Assembly: GCA_934045075.1 (NCBI GenBank)
Contig: OW203734.1
Coordinates: 8,715,516 to 8,779,515, forward strand
Direction: 5' to 3'
Length of the DNA: 64,000 nucleotides
Source: Yponomeuta sedellus
Taxonomy: Eukaryota; Arthropoda; Insecta; Lepidoptera; Yponomeutidae
The position numbers and the translations under genes were made by a program. Shown here one piece after another: positions 20,422 through 31,111 of this stretch. Numbering within the stretch: the first letter of the stretch is position 1; every line of letters starts with the position of its first letter. Below the pieces are notes generated by a model. It was not told where the DNA came from. It made no database searches and worked only from the letters and a program-made list of their open reading frames with translations.

Positions 20422-22054
20422 TTTTTAGATGAGTTTATCTTGCTAGTTTTTTAAGTTATCAGATAGATATCAAGCAAGAGTACATACATTATCAAAAACA
20501 ACAATAAAAGAGTTTTGTTTTGTAAAAAAACCTTAAGATAAAAAATTACATGGAAATGAAGATTTTATAAGACCTGTTGAAATTCACTCAATTATAAGAA
20601 TTCAATGCGATATTCCAGGGGTAAGATTCAAGAATACCGCGTTATTTGAGTTTTCTACCCGAAGAGTGCGATCGGGACTTATATCAATAGAGTTCTGTAG
20701 GCATACGCTTACGACGTCTATCCATCTGTCTGACGTACAAAAGGCCTTACTTTTTCTTACACCATTATAGGTAGCCAGATGACAGTTTCACAGAATAAAA
20801 AAAATACAAAAAGTTAGGACATGACTTGAAACCTTATTCTTTATTCTGTACCGTAAAAACTGTAAGAATCGTCAAACAAGGAACAAGTGTAGTACAGCAT
20901 AACTGAGGTCTCTTACAGATGCATAAAACTCAAGTGTAAAACTAAATTCAAGGTATACCAAAGCAACCGTTTACGACCCACATAATCTACGACCACTCCA
21001 CGCGTCGTCGTTTTGATGCTCGGTAATTAACTAGCTATTCCGCAGCCAAGGACGCAAGGTAAAGCCGTTTGGGAGAGCGATATTAACGCTCACCACTGCA
21101 AATGCTGGTCTTTTTCCTGCTTTCGACTGTAAAAAATATTTAAACGCTACCTTTTTCTGGTTTGCTTTTGTGAGGTGGGTCGCGACGTCAGACAGCTCCA
21201 GCGGCTACGTAACGTTACCATTTAATTTAGGGCACACGCGTTCTTTCAGACAGGTAAAGAAAGTATTTACTTATAATTTTAGATTAAAATTTCCTTTTAC
21301 GCAGCGAAAATAACTTATAGCGTTGAATTTAAAGTAAGTCTCTACTTAATTCAATGCTTATAGATCCTGGAAACATTGAACAAATACGAACTAGCCTTTT
21401 AAATGGCAGTATCTGCAAGTGTTACTATTTATTTTAATCTCTGCGTATTGCTTATTCAGAAAGACGAAAACAATCAAGTCTCTTCTATTATTTTCTTGCG
21501 CGCCCTTAAGGATGAATCAATTGGAATTAAAGCTTTCCTTGCTTTTATTCCAATTGATCCTCAGTAACCCAACACTTAAGGAGGTCCGTGCAGTAATACA
21601 AGCGCCATGAAAAATTCATATCTTTTTAATAGACCGTTTTGGCAAAAAAGTTTCTGACCAAAGTATTAATGCATAATAAGATAAGCATTCTTTATTGTTC
21701 ACTAGCAAAAAACGAACCTAAAGTACTCTACAAACAGCACAATTAGTGGCCTTATTGCTAATAGCAACACTTTGCACTTAGCATTGCACTCAGCATAATT
21801 TACCCCTACATGAACAGTGTTGCAGTGTAGGCGCTTGTAGTTATAAATACGGAATCCCGAAGCATCCCAGCCAGCCACGGACGCAAACTTATTGCGCTGC
21901 GCCATGACCTATTGTTCGGGGCGTGACATGTACGGAAATAACCAAAATGCATTACTCGCAATATTTCGCTACTGTCACAATCCCACTTCGGATCACAATT
22001 AGTATCAGACTAACAGTATTTTGATGCCCACCGTGAGCGTTTTCAAATTCATAC
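20422..22054. other. No recognised gene
   Basis: About 1.6 kb of AT-rich sequence with one hairpin (21516-21558). No open frame resembles a known family and no window-level repeat is found. Confidence 0.4.
21516..21558. repeat. Hairpin, 17 of 18 bp
   Basis: The arms 21516-21533 and 21541-21558 ('atcaattggaattaaagc' and an almost exact complement) have a 7-base loop. Confidence 0.85.
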
Positions 22055-22335
22055 ATACATAACCTCACGCCTGTATCCCAGAGGGGTAGACAGAGACCAG
22101 GGACTGCCACTTGCCACGATCCTGACAGATCACCTTCGCTTCGTCAACGTTCATAAGTCGTTGCATGCACGCACACCGGTTCCGGGTACTTTTTATCTTC
22201 CCCTTTGCTAATACAACCCCTATTTGGTCGATGTATGTCCGCCTGGGACGTCCCTTACCAGCCCTTCCACTCACATTCGCAATATATATTTGTTTCGTCA
22301 ATCTCTCTTCCTTCATCCTCTCTACATGCAAATAC
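22055..22335 (-). pseudogene. LINE-A ORF2 C-terminal fragment
   Basis: The minus strand keeps an open frame of 88 codons (22331 to 22065) with the LINE C-terminal pattern GKGRPRRTYIDQIG, then STRNRCACMQRLMNVDEAK, then DRGKWQSLVSVYPSG. The 3' end is the 'ggcgtgaggttatgtatg' tail. This is the C-terminus after the reverse transcriptase domain, and no RT motif is present. It is the least damaged LINE-A piece here, but it is 5'-truncated and cannot be functional. It abuts a plus-strand LINE fragment at 22354. Confidence 0.75.
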
Positions 22336-22353
22336 AGTTCCTAATAATATTGA

Positions 22354-22503
22354 CGGAGGAAAGAAGGAAGACCGAATACCAGGTGGATGGATGTAGTGTC
22401 AAAAGATCTCACAGAATGCAGAGCCTCGATAAACGAGGTCATGATTAGGGCGAAGTGGAGAGAGAAAATAAGGAAAGTTGACCCCTCCACCATGTGGGAC
22501 TAA
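22354..22503 (+). pseudogene. RTE-type LINE ORF2 C-terminal fragment
   Basis: The frame reads RRKEGRPNTRWMDVVSKDL, then ECRASINEVMIRAKWREKIRK, then a stop at 22501-22503. The GRPxxRWMDVVxxD and RAKWRxKIRKxDP blocks are typical of the C-terminus of RTE-like insect LINE proteins. The reverse transcriptase is absent. It is adjacent and opposite in direction to the LINE-A fragment at 22055-22335. Confidence 0.7.
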
Positions 22504-22557
22504 AGCTGAGAAGAGAGAATAAGATTGACGGAGTTGGTAGTTTTGGTAGTCATGAGA

Positions 22558-22835
22558 GAGGACGGCCTCGGTGGCGCAGCGGTTTGGCACGCTGACAGTA
22601 AAACCGAAGGTCTCGGGTTCAATCCCCGGCCGGGTCAAACTAGGAAAACGAACTTTTTCAGTTTGTCTCGGGTCTTGGATGTTATCTATGTATTTATTGT
22701 ATTAAATCTATCGTCGCGTTAGCACCTACAACACAAGTCATTTAGTTGTACTTAGTATATGGCTAACGAGATCTGTGTAATATGTCCATGAATATTTATT
22801 TATTATTATTTATTTATTATGAATGAATAAATGAA
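22558..22835 (+). repeat. SINE-Y, full length
   Basis: The tRNA-like head has A box 'tggcgcagcgg', a loop equivalent near 'cagtaaa' and B box 'gggttcaatcccc'. Other SINE-Y copies read CTGTAAA in the loop, a Tyr GTA anticodon. The body follows ('ggtcttggatgttat', 'gctaacgagatctgtg') and ends in a (TTTA/TTAT)n tail. The same family is at 48318-48535 and 57712-57945. Confidence 0.85.
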
Positions 22836-22837
22836 AA

Positions 22838-22900
22838 TTCTTTATTGCACTAAAAACAAATTTACATAAAGGCAAGATTAATACTAGATAGTATTTTCTT
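22838..22900 (-). repeat. LINE-C-like tail fragment
   Basis: 'aaattctttattgcacta' followed by 'aaatttacataaaggcaag' resembles the reversed AATAAAG-type 3' end of the LINE-C group. The fragment is short, so the call is tentative. Confidence 0.35.
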
Positions 22901-23036
22901 CCAGCTATCCCACGTTGAAGCGTCGAGTGGAAGTATGCGTATCATTCCATGCATGAGGCAGACTTAATCTCGATTAGACCAGTTAAATGTACAACTACGT
23001 CATATTTAATGGATCTAATCACGATTAAGTTTAACT

Positions 23037-23662
23037 CTAAGGGCCGTTTTCTCCATTTGCTGCGCAAAACTGGATTTCATAATCCGGATCATGCTTGAAC
23101 GAAGTTAAAAAAATAGATTTATGACCATCCAATTTCTCCCGTAACTTTTTGATCTAGTTCACCAAATCTAGTTCTAGTTACAGATTAGACAAAAAACGCT
23201 AAGATTTGAGGGTTTATTTTTTTATTTTGAAACGCAGCTGTCTAAAATGTCGAGAATTCTGTGATATATCCGGTTATTCTGTGTAATTTCATAAACTTTT
23301 TCGGCAATTTTGAATTTTGTTTCTGGCGCGGTTTGTTTTGTGCGAAATAAATTTTGAACGGCTTTCATAAAAGATGATGTTAAAACGAAAAAGGGATCCA
23401 ACATTCACCAATAGTGAAAACAATATTTGGTAAAGTAAAACCTTTGACGTCTTTTGGCAGCTGATATCTGACATTTGTCTGACTGTTAATCTGGTTTTAG
23501 AAGCTAATCGTCCAATATCGGCCGTTCAGAGACTTCAGTTTAAACTTTGGTTTACGATGTTGGAGAAATCCAATTTGTTATTGTAATCTCGATTAGGAGT
23601 CCAAAACCAGATTTAGCTTGCCGTAATCTAGATTTGGTTCTATGGAGAAAACGGCCCTTAAA
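23037..23662. mobile_element. TIR element, 19-bp termini
   Basis: 'taagggccgttttctccat' at 23038-23056 is matched by its complement at 23642-23660, giving about 624 bp. TA lies at both outer ends, compatible with a TA target site. Subterminal copies of 'aatctagatttgg'-like words occur on both sides. The interior has two short minus-strand open frames but no transposase motif that I recognise. Confidence 0.6.
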
Positions 23663-23890
23663 GGTTGAATAGTTTAAATGTTAACTGTATGAGCATCGCT
23701 ACTCATTATTAAATGCCTCGCGTATCAATAAAGATACTTAATAGATGTTACATTACGGACAAAACTATTGTGTTAACTTGATATTTCGTCTGTTTAGGTG
23801 GCTAATCTTAATGGGCTATTAGGGTTAAAAACCTATTAGGGTTACCCAAATGTAACGGTCTAACAATTAAAACGGCTTATTTTAAATAAT
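23663..23890. other. No recognised feature
   Basis: AT-rich spacer before the ATAC tract. Confidence 0.4.
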
Positions 23891-24067
23891 ATACATACAT
23901 CCATACATGCATGCATACATACATACATACATACATACATACATACATACATACATACATACATACATACATACATACATACATACATACATACATACAT
24001 ACATACATACATACATACATACATACATACATACATACATACATACATACATACATACATACATACA
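23891..24067. repeat. (ATAC)n microsatellite, ~177 bp
   Basis: An almost pure tetranucleotide tract has a 'gcatgc' variant near its left end. It is open in several frames (Tyr-Val-Cys-Met repeats) but is not a gene. The unit is the same as the TATG tail of LINE-A. Confidence 0.95.
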
Positions 24068-24372
24068 ATTGTACATTAAAATATGCGTAAGAAAAGAAAT
24101 CAAACTCAGCATTATATACATTTAAGAGACTCCATGCAGTAATACTAGCGTCACCGATGGAAAAAAAAAATTCCAGATATTTTTTGCGTATTTTTGAGGT
24201 AACCCTGTTTTGTATAAGGCACTTGCATAAACTTTTAAAAGAAAACAAATTACTTAAAATGTATGATATTTTTATAATATCCTAATCATAGCAGAACATG
24301 ACTTTGGTCTAATCAGTCTGATTACCTATATTATTTGGCTATATTTTAGTTAATACAGAAAAGTAATTTACA
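24068..24372 (-). repeat. Inverted copy of 15263-15540
   Basis: This is the reverse complement of the sequence following LINE-A at 15263-15540. It ends on the same TATG tail junction at about 24370 and begins at the ATAC tract. Confidence 0.75.
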
Positions 24373-24530
24373 TACATACATAACCTCACGCCTGTATCCC
24401 GAGGGTCATCTCGAGATCAGAGACTGCCACTTGCCACGATCGTGACTGATCACCTTCGCTTCATCACCGAAGGTTGGTCGCCGCGCCTCACGCCGGTTCG
24501 CACGAGGGGGCGGAAAGCGGACTTTGGACA
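24368..24530 (-). pseudogene. LINE-A 3' end, decayed
   Basis: The minus strand keeps 'gatgaagcgaaggtgatcag' (DEAKVIS) and 'cgtggcaagtggcagtctct' (RGKWQS), then the TATG tail. Several small changes break the frame. Confidence 0.65.
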
Positions 24531-24552
24531 CCCGCTTTAAATAATATATTTT

Positions 24553-24775
24553 TTTAAAAACCTATTTAGAGGCTAAAAATTTCACCCATGCCGGGATTTG
24601 AACCCGCAACCTCTGGCTATCCGTACCAGTACTGGTACGTATCTGGTACGGATAGCCAGAGGTTGCGGGTTCGAATCCCGGCATGGGTGAAATTTTTAGC
24701 CTCTAAATAGGTTTTTAAATTTGTTCCTTAGCACGGGTTAGTGCATTAAAAATAAAAAAAAATAGTGTAATATAT
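24553..24775. repeat. LTE copy 8, palindromic
   Basis: A minus-oriented tRNA-like segment meets a plus-oriented one near 24640, within 'ccagtactggtacgtatctg'. This gives arms of about 75 bp. The right side ends in the 'cacgggttagtgcattaaaa' terminus. The body is absent. Confidence 0.8.
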
Positions 24776-24984
24776 TTTTTACTATCACTTTTTTATCGAA
24801 TCCCTATCTCGGGATCGACTGACTGATTTCCTTTAAGATAATTCATACTTGACTAGACAGCTGCGCAATATTTATTTTATTACGTTTTATTGTTATAGCG
24901 GCAACAGAAATACGTCGGCTGTGAATTTAAACTGTCTAGCTGCCCCGGTTCATGAGATGAGCCTGGTGACAGATATACAGATAG
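24776..24984. other. No recognised feature
   Basis: Short AT-rich spacer. Confidence 0.4.
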
Positions 24985-25210
24985 ACATCGTCATCGTCAG
25001 GCTATACTAGTCCACTGCTGGACATAGCTCTCCCCTAAAGAGCGCCACGTTGTGCTATCATAGGGGGTAATGCCCATAATCCCCACGCTGGGCATGCGGG
25101 TTGGGGATCGCAGTTCGGTGGAATTGTACTGCAGGGGGCGCTGCTGCCCACCCCCCCGGTTTGTGTCCCTTAGTCGCCTTTTACGACACCCGCGGGAAGA
25201 CGGTCAGTAC
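24985..25210 (-). repeat. LINE-B-tailed composite repeat
   Basis: It is the reverse complement of 37236-37455. A head 'cgcgggtgtcgtaaaaggcg' is followed by 'cacaaaccgggggg', 'ccgcatgcccagcgtgggga', then the LINE-B end ('gctatgtccagcagtggact') and a (GAT/GAC) tail. This could be a LINE-B 3' region or a SINE that has borrowed the LINE-B end. Confidence 0.65.
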
Positions 25211-25769
25211 AGTCTTAGTAATAGGGTCCTGTTTGTACTCTTCGGGTACGGAACCCTAAAAAAATAAGATACTATAATGTTCCAGACATCATCGGCGGGT
25301 ATAAACTTTCAGATCTCGAGCGATATTATTAGATGTTCATTTCCAGTGTAATCTAAAGAAGCTGCAAAGAATAAAACTGGGAAACGGTCTGACATCTGAA
25401 AGGATCCTTCATGAGATAGAACGAACAAAGTAACTTTAAAAGAATTTTCATTTCCTCGTCAGAATAAGCGAGCTCTTATAGTTTGTTGCATAGTAAGAAC
25501 ACTGTGTAGAGAAAATTCGTTTTTAAGACGTAGTCGTGTCAATGTACGTCGAATTTTGTTCCAGTTTCAATATTTTAGTGGAAAATATTTTTTCGTTGAG
25601 ACCTGTATGTAAATAATAATGTAACCTGTGACCTGAGTCCTCAAAAAATGAGATCGGGATAATAAAACATAGCAAAGCAAAAACTTTGAAGGTTTTTTAA
25701 ATTGGCTCCAACGGTTAATTGCCGGTTTCTGAATAAGGAATTTCTCTGCTCACCATGATTAAGCTCTGC
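25211..25769. other. No recognised feature
   Basis: AT-rich sequence with no supported feature. Confidence 0.4.
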
Positions 25770-25842
25770 GAATCGGAGCGAAACCTGGTCGGACTTTTCC
25801 GATATAACAACACACGTAAGTAGATCCGGACTAAAAGTCTGC
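25770..25842. repeat. 65-bp repeat, partner of 14448-14512
   Basis: It contains 'ggagcgaaacctggtcgga' and 'agatccggactaaaagtct' in the same order as 14448-14512. The flanks differ. Confidence 0.7.
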
Positions 25843-25964
25843 AAGGAATTTCCTGTAAAGTGTCTAATAACATTGTTCTAGCCGTCCCCTCCGATTTTGT
25901 TCGCATGGGATTTTAATTTTATTTTAAGTTACGGAAAGACTAACAGCTATTACAAGTTTATATT

Positions 25965-26190
25965 CTTTTTATTGCACTAACCCGTGCTAAGGAAAATTTT
26001 AAAAAACCTATTTTAGAGGCTAAAAATTCCACCCATACCGGGATTTGAACCCGTGACCTCTTCTTCCAACTGAGCTAATAGGCGACTCACCGGCATCAGT
26101 GAAATTTCGAACCTCTTTACAATACTCTGTATTACGTACTGAATCCCGGCATGGGTGGAATTGTTAGCCTCTAAATAGGTTTTTTAAAAA
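25965..26190. repeat. LTE copy 9, rearranged
   Basis: The left terminus and a decayed minus-oriented tRNA-like part are joined to a short body piece and then to a plus-oriented 'gaatcccggcatgggtgg' end. The tRNA-like segment has lost its anticodon arm. Confidence 0.7.
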
Positions 26191-27092
26191 AGCTATTACA
26201 AGGTTACAATACATAGAAAATTGTTAGAACATACTAAGGCAATTAAAAGTCTTCACATTTAGATGTGAGTTAGATTGAACGCATAAAGTTCAGAGGTAAT
26301 AACCACCATTTAGATGGAGACAAAATTACATTTAAAAAAAGAGAAACAAGGAAGGAGTAATTGATCAATTTAGATTACATTGATTCAATCCAAGCTCCGC
26401 CCAGTTCAAAAAACTACGTGTCAAAAATCAACTGAACAAGCATACAAATATCACTATCCACTATTTAATATCACTATCCAAAAGTTTCTCTATTAGCAAA
26501 TTTCATCCAAATACATTCAGCCACTAAATCGTGACAAACGTACAAACTTTTACATTAATACTATTAAATCGGGGTCCAGCATTTCTACACATAGTTGTAT
26601 CTGTTCACAGAGTAAGTGGGCTGGACTCGGCACTCAAGTCGAGTCAGTTCTAAAAGCCTTCAACCGCAGCCCTAGCGCCCTGATTTGCTGTCAATCGGAT
26701 TAGAGGCCCGCAAAATATAATTTGATTCAATTCAAAGAAGCTAGGCGATGTAGGTCACTCGGGCGTTTTTCGAAATGGAGAACGTGTCGAGCTGTTCAAG
26801 ATATTAATCCGAAGTTGGTCCAGTAATGTGAAGTCGATTGGGATACTAAGATTTACAGTTATTACATTACATGGAAGATCATCTGATCTTCCATAGCCGC
26901 GTTTCATAAAATTACAGTTTCTAGTTTAGTACGACACAGTTCGGAACATTGCTATGTGAAGTGCGTATCCTGCCCGTGACCCACCTGTGTCATCGACCAT
27001 ATTGTAAACTTTCGTTATGAATTAAAACATATTATTATGTATTTTATCATTAGTCTCCTTATTTGTTATTCTGTAAGTTAATTGGCTAATTG
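26191..27092. other. No recognised gene
   Basis: Mixed sequence including a perfect short hairpin at 26871-26894. No coding support. Confidence 0.4.
26871..26894. repeat. Perfect 11-bp hairpin, 2-base loop
   Basis: 'atggaagatca' (26871-26881) and 'tgatcttccat' (26884-26894) are exact complements. Confidence 0.85.
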
Positions 27093-27297
27093 ACGACCTC
27101 TGTGGCGTAGCGGTAGCGCGTCTGCCTACCATGCAAGAGGTCCCGGGTTCGAATCCCGGCTGGGAACAAAAAAAAACCCCAGGTCTTGGATGTTTACATG
27201 TTTGTGATGTCGTTGTTTCTGGTTCCCACGACACAGGGTATCCTAGTGTGAGGCCAGAAGCAATGTATGTGCCAGTATGTAAATGTTATGTTATGTT
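27093..27297 (+). repeat. SINE-G, full length
   Basis: The head shows A box 'tggcgtagcgg', loop CTACCAT (a Gly ACC anticodon) and B box 'gggttcgaatccc'. An A-run and the body follow, ending in 'atgttatgttata'. This is the cleanest plus-strand copy. Confidence 0.9.
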
Positions 27298-27384
27298 ATA
27301 TAATGTACATCGGATTGCCGAAGTAAACCGTTATTAGCAAAACAAAAATATAACAAATAAACCTTTCATTGAGCAGCTGACGCA

Positions 27385-27490
27385 ATGAAATGAAAAAACT
27401 TTATCGTAAAACGGTTACAAAACATGGTTACTGGCTCCCAAACTAGGATTCCCTGTGCTATGCGTAGCCAGGCTTCTTCCAAAATATATA
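27385..27490 (-). repeat. Dispersed repeat shared with 7537-7612
   Basis: On the minus strand the order 'gaagcctggctacgcatagc', 'acagggaatcc' and a terminal 'tttttcatttcatt' matches 7537-7612. It is probably a retroelement 3' end. Confidence 0.55.
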
Positions 27491-28252
27491 AGAATATAGG
27501 TAGCGTTTTAAAATAATAACTACTTACAAACTAAAAGTGTATATACCTGTGTAGCAGTACAGGAAACAACACAAATAACAGTCAGCTTATTCACTCCGAA
27601 CACGATTTAGTTATTGGTGTGAACAATCCAATGTAATAGACACTTAACAAACGCTGAGCGAATAGTACGAAGAAAACGGTTTTTTAGAGTTAACAATGTT
27701 GTTTTGTCCTAAATAAGTTGTAAATAAAATAATTAAATGGGTGTAATAACGAGTGATAACGATCTTTCTTGTAAAAGTCTAAAAACACTCGAGTATACTG
27801 CTAACGTGAAATTTCAAGACTGTAGGCAATTCCTCTTATTTTATAGGAGCTCGTCGACCCTTTGAAATAAATAGGAAAACAATACGACCGTCCCAAGGTG
27901 TCTAAGAAGTTGAAGGATTTTATTAGACCAACAATGTCACTATCAGATTTATCCCGTCTATTTATTCAGATAAAAAGCTGATCGTAAACTTTACGCCTCC
28001 GCATGAAACGTACCTCTATCATTTGCCTCTACAAGTCGCGAGCTCAGTAAAATTTGCACAGATAATAAGTTCTAGTAGAACGTCGGCCTCACAAAAAATA
28101 CTAATACAGGATCACCTCGTTTGGCGATTAGTTGAATTGATAATTGTACCATTAGCCCTTGAGTGATTTTGTAAAGCCCTCAAGGCTTATAATACCCCAC
28201 TTGTATGTTGCTCTTTATGGTGAGAAATAAACTTTTACTTTACTTTACATTC
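27491..28252. other. No recognised gene
   Basis: AT-rich. Near 28180-28250 'gagaaataaacttttactttactttac' looks like a LINE-type 3' tail without an identifiable body. Confidence 0.4.
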
Positions 28253-28800
28253 GGAAGGTCGTGGGTTTGAGTCCCAACATGTACCAATGACATTGACAAC
28301 TTCGAAAAAGTTACGTACATTTATGAAATTGTAGTCGCAATACCACTACTACACTAAAGGAAAAAAAATGAAAAGGAAAACAAAGGAAACAAAGGGAAAA
28401 ATAACAGAAAACAAAAAAAAACGACAAACATTTAAACCCATTAGGTTAAGAATACATTAGGACATTTATTTTACAATTTGACATTCTTACTTTTTTTTTT
28501 ATATTACATGATTTTTTTAACATTTCAAATTATTGTATTTTATACATTGGTATTATTTGCCATTTTATACATATGACTTAGAGGTTGCCACAAAATAAAT
28601 AGTGGCAGAACCTCGCTAAAAAAAACCCACCACTAAGGAAAACATCGTGAAGAAACCTGCGTGTCTGAGGTGTGAGGTGTTCTCATGCCTCAGCCTTCAA
28701 ATTGCCAATGGAAGGTGGGCAAGCGTGGTTACTAAGTACATACTTTCTCTCTGAGAGAAGGTCTGTGCCCTGCCGTGGGACGTTTATAAGTGCCTAAACA
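28253..28800 (+). repeat. SINE-E interrupted by ~275-bp insertion
   Basis: The head and first body half (28253-28360, 'gtcgtgggtttgagtcccaa' to 'cactacactaaagg') resume at about 28635 ('caccactaaggaaaacatcg') and run to 'gtgggacgtttata'. The near-repeat 'cactaaaggaaaa' / 'cactaaggaaaa' at the two edges is a likely target duplication. Confidence 0.65.
28361..28634. mobile_element. Insertion inside SINE-E
   Basis: About 275 bp of A-rich then T-rich sequence ends in 'agtggcagaacctcgctaaa'. It has no terminal inverted repeats and one A-rich side, consistent with a retroposed sequence on the minus strand. The family is unknown. Confidence 0.45.
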
Positions 28801-29000
28801 AAAAAAAAGGTCTAATACAGCTTGACGGCCTAGCTAGTACTGGCAGTATGCTAGCATGTTCTAGTTCCATAAAGTCCCCAAGATACAGGCCTAGCCTAGT
28901 TTGGGGACTGCCGGTAAACATAAAACAATTTTTTGTAATACCCTCCACTGTCTATTTATAAGTTATTTAAATTTTTATTGTCTTCTTGGAAATAAACTAT
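28801..29000. other. Probable retroelement 3' end before (ACTC)n
   Basis: 'ttcttggaaataaactattt' directly before the tetranucleotide tract has the form of an AATAAA-type LINE 3' tail. The family is not identified. Confidence 0.35.
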
Positions 29001-29105
29001 TTACTTACTCACTCACTCACTCACTCACTCACTCACTCACTCACTCACTCACTCACTCACTCACTCACTCACTCACTCACTCACTCACTTACTTACTTAC
29101 TTACT
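29001..29105. repeat. (ACTC)n microsatellite, ~105 bp
   Basis: A tetranucleotide tract is bounded by ACTT variants on both sides. It is open in several frames (Ser-Leu-Thr-His), which is not coding evidence. Confidence 0.95.
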
Positions 29106-30177
29106 AGTTCTTATACAAGTAAAGGAATTTATTAACATTTTCTTAACTGAACGTTTAAGAAACTTTTCGCTTCCTACGTCGGCTTCCTAGATTATTCAGT
29201 GTCGCTATGAATTTTATAAGACTGCATAAAATTATGTATAAAACTTTTTAGCACAAATAAAGTTGTTTTAACCGCCTCTAATAAATTTAAAGCACGTTCT
29301 GCTTTATAATAAAACGGGGATAAACTTAACATAATTTCTTCGCGTTCTTGTGGCGTAGTTCAAACTTACTTTAAACTCATAAGATATAGTATGAAATCAG
29401 GTATTGTATGGTATCAGGCATTACTTTGCGGAAATCCATAATAGCATTAAAATGCGAAAAATACTTCGCTAAATTCCGCCAAAAATCCCACAAGCACCAT
29501 CTGGTTAGTTAATGCACCGCCCTGGGATCCCACTCTTTCAAGCAGAAGCAAGACACGAACACACCACCAAAAATATATATCTACTTGCACTTCGTCATTT
29601 TATTACTTAGTTACTAGGAAACTTGTCTTTACACTAAGTAGTTATCTATCCGTATTTAATGTAACCCGGCCAGTTTCCTTAAAATTGATTAAATAGGTAA
29701 TGAAAAAAGTAAGACGTGACTGTTGTGAATTAGAGAGTATTAATAATCTCCTCTAATACTGGAAAGCCTATTCAATTGTTGTACGAATTGCGACCTTAAG
29801 GCCAGGCCTAGCGACGGATTAATTTCAGCAAAAGTACGAATGGAAAATCAAGCAGATTATTCGACGGGGCGGCCATCCGTACGATGTCACAGTACAATAG
29901 ATCTGCTTCCCGCAATATGCCCGGCTGTAGTCACCGGACACAAAGGCCGTGTCCGAGCAATATACACCTTAATAAGACCCCGGGAGGGCGCAGAATACAA
30001 CGGAGATCAACCTGGAAGATTCATTGGCTAATTTGCGATTTAGCTACCTTATCTATCTATTACTAAAGAGATAGAACGAGAGATAGAGAGAGAACGTTGT
30101 GGACTGAAAGAGGATGTAGTGACTAAAATTGAGAAAGAAATGTTGCGTTGGTTTGGACATGTTGGTTGCGTTGGTTT
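29106..30177. other. No recognised gene
   Basis: About 1 kb of mixed sequence. A GC-richer patch at 29840-30000 is open in two frames without a known domain. Confidence 0.35.
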
Positions 30178-30425
30178 GACGACCTCTGTGGCGTAGCGGT
30201 AGTGCGTCTGCCTACCATGCAAGAGGTCCCGGGTTCGAATCCCGCCTGGGAACAACTAAACGCCCAGGTCTTGGATGTTTACATGTTTGTGATGTCGTTG
30301 TTTCTGGTTCCCACGACACAGGGTATCCTAGTGTGGGGACAGAAGCAATGCATGTGCTTGTATGTAAATGTTATGTTATTTTATTTATTTTTTATTTATT
30401 TTGTATTTTATTTATTTATTATGTT
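30178..30425 (+). repeat. SINE-G, full length
   Basis: It has a complete tRNA-Gly-like head and body. The tail has diversified into (TTTA)n-rich sequence. LINE-A follows 30 bp later. Confidence 0.85.
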
Positions 30426-30452
30426 ATGTGGGGAGGATGAAGGAAGAAAGAT

Positions 30453-30556
30453 TGAACGTTGATGAAGCGAAGGTGATCTGTCAGGATCATGGCAAGTGGC
30501 AGTCCCTGGTGTCTGCCTACCCCTCTGGGATACAGGCGTGAGGTTATGTATGTATG
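30453..30556 (+). pseudogene. LINE-A 3' end
   Basis: NVDEAKVICQDHGKWQSLV is readable, then the frame runs into 'gggatacaggcgtgag' and the TATG tail. It is 5'-truncated to about 100 bp. Confidence 0.7.
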
Positions 30557-30960
30557 TACTAAAGAGATAGGTAAGGGTGGTCCTGCTAAAGGGAGCATTA
30601 TGTAAAAATATGTTTACGGTACCGTGGGTGAAAGTTGATACATATTTAAGAAGGCACTTCACGAGGCGATTCCTATACAAAAACGTAGTTAGTAGTTAGG
30701 AAATAAAACTGGTAAAGCTCAAACTCGGTTTTGGTTAAGTATCATTGTGGTCGTTTGAACATTATAACCAAACTAAATTTGTGCGCGAATTTTCGATAGA
30801 GGCATATCCTTAAGGCTGCTGTAACGTCTGGCATGGTGTCTCGCTTGCATATTCTAACGTTTTAATAATTTGAATAAAAATAGTATACTTTTGATAAATG
30901 TGGCTTGATAGATATACAAGAATACTTTTCTTATCCGGTGAGTCAAAACTAGTTTGCTTT
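30557..30960. other. No recognised feature
   Basis: AT-rich sequence with no supported feature. Confidence 0.4.
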
Positions 30961-31111
30961 CCTTTTTAGTTTATGCTCCCCGGAAAAATCCATCATCGTT
31001 GATATTGCGAAACTAAAAGGCAAATATTTTTTTACTTATAACATAAGTAAAAAAATATTTGCCTTTTAGTTTATGCTCTCCGGAAAAGTCAATCATCGTT
31101 GATATTGCAAC
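30961..31111. repeat. Direct repeat flanking a 30-bp perfect hairpin
   Basis: Two about 50-bp direct copies ('tttagtttatgctc' ... 'catcgttgatattgc') at 30961-31009 and 31062-31109 flank a hairpin. Its arms 31010-31039 and 31043-31072 are exact complements with a 3-base loop. The second copy overlaps the hairpin's right arm. Confidence 0.9.

Noticed and set aside
20192..20428. 78-codon frame with FIAV repeats
   Set aside because: The repeat part is a 21-bp minisatellite, and no family or expression signal is visible.
23860..24248. Frames of Met-Tyr-Val-Cys repeats
   Set aside because: They arise from the (ATAC)n tract.
27093..27165. tRNA-Gly gene
   Set aside because: It is the head of SINE-G, with identical copies at 30178, 36310 and 47312 followed by the same body.
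28901..29107. 68-codon frame ending in Ser-Leu-Thr-His repeats
   Set aside because: It arises from the (ACTC)n tract plus a LINE-type tail.
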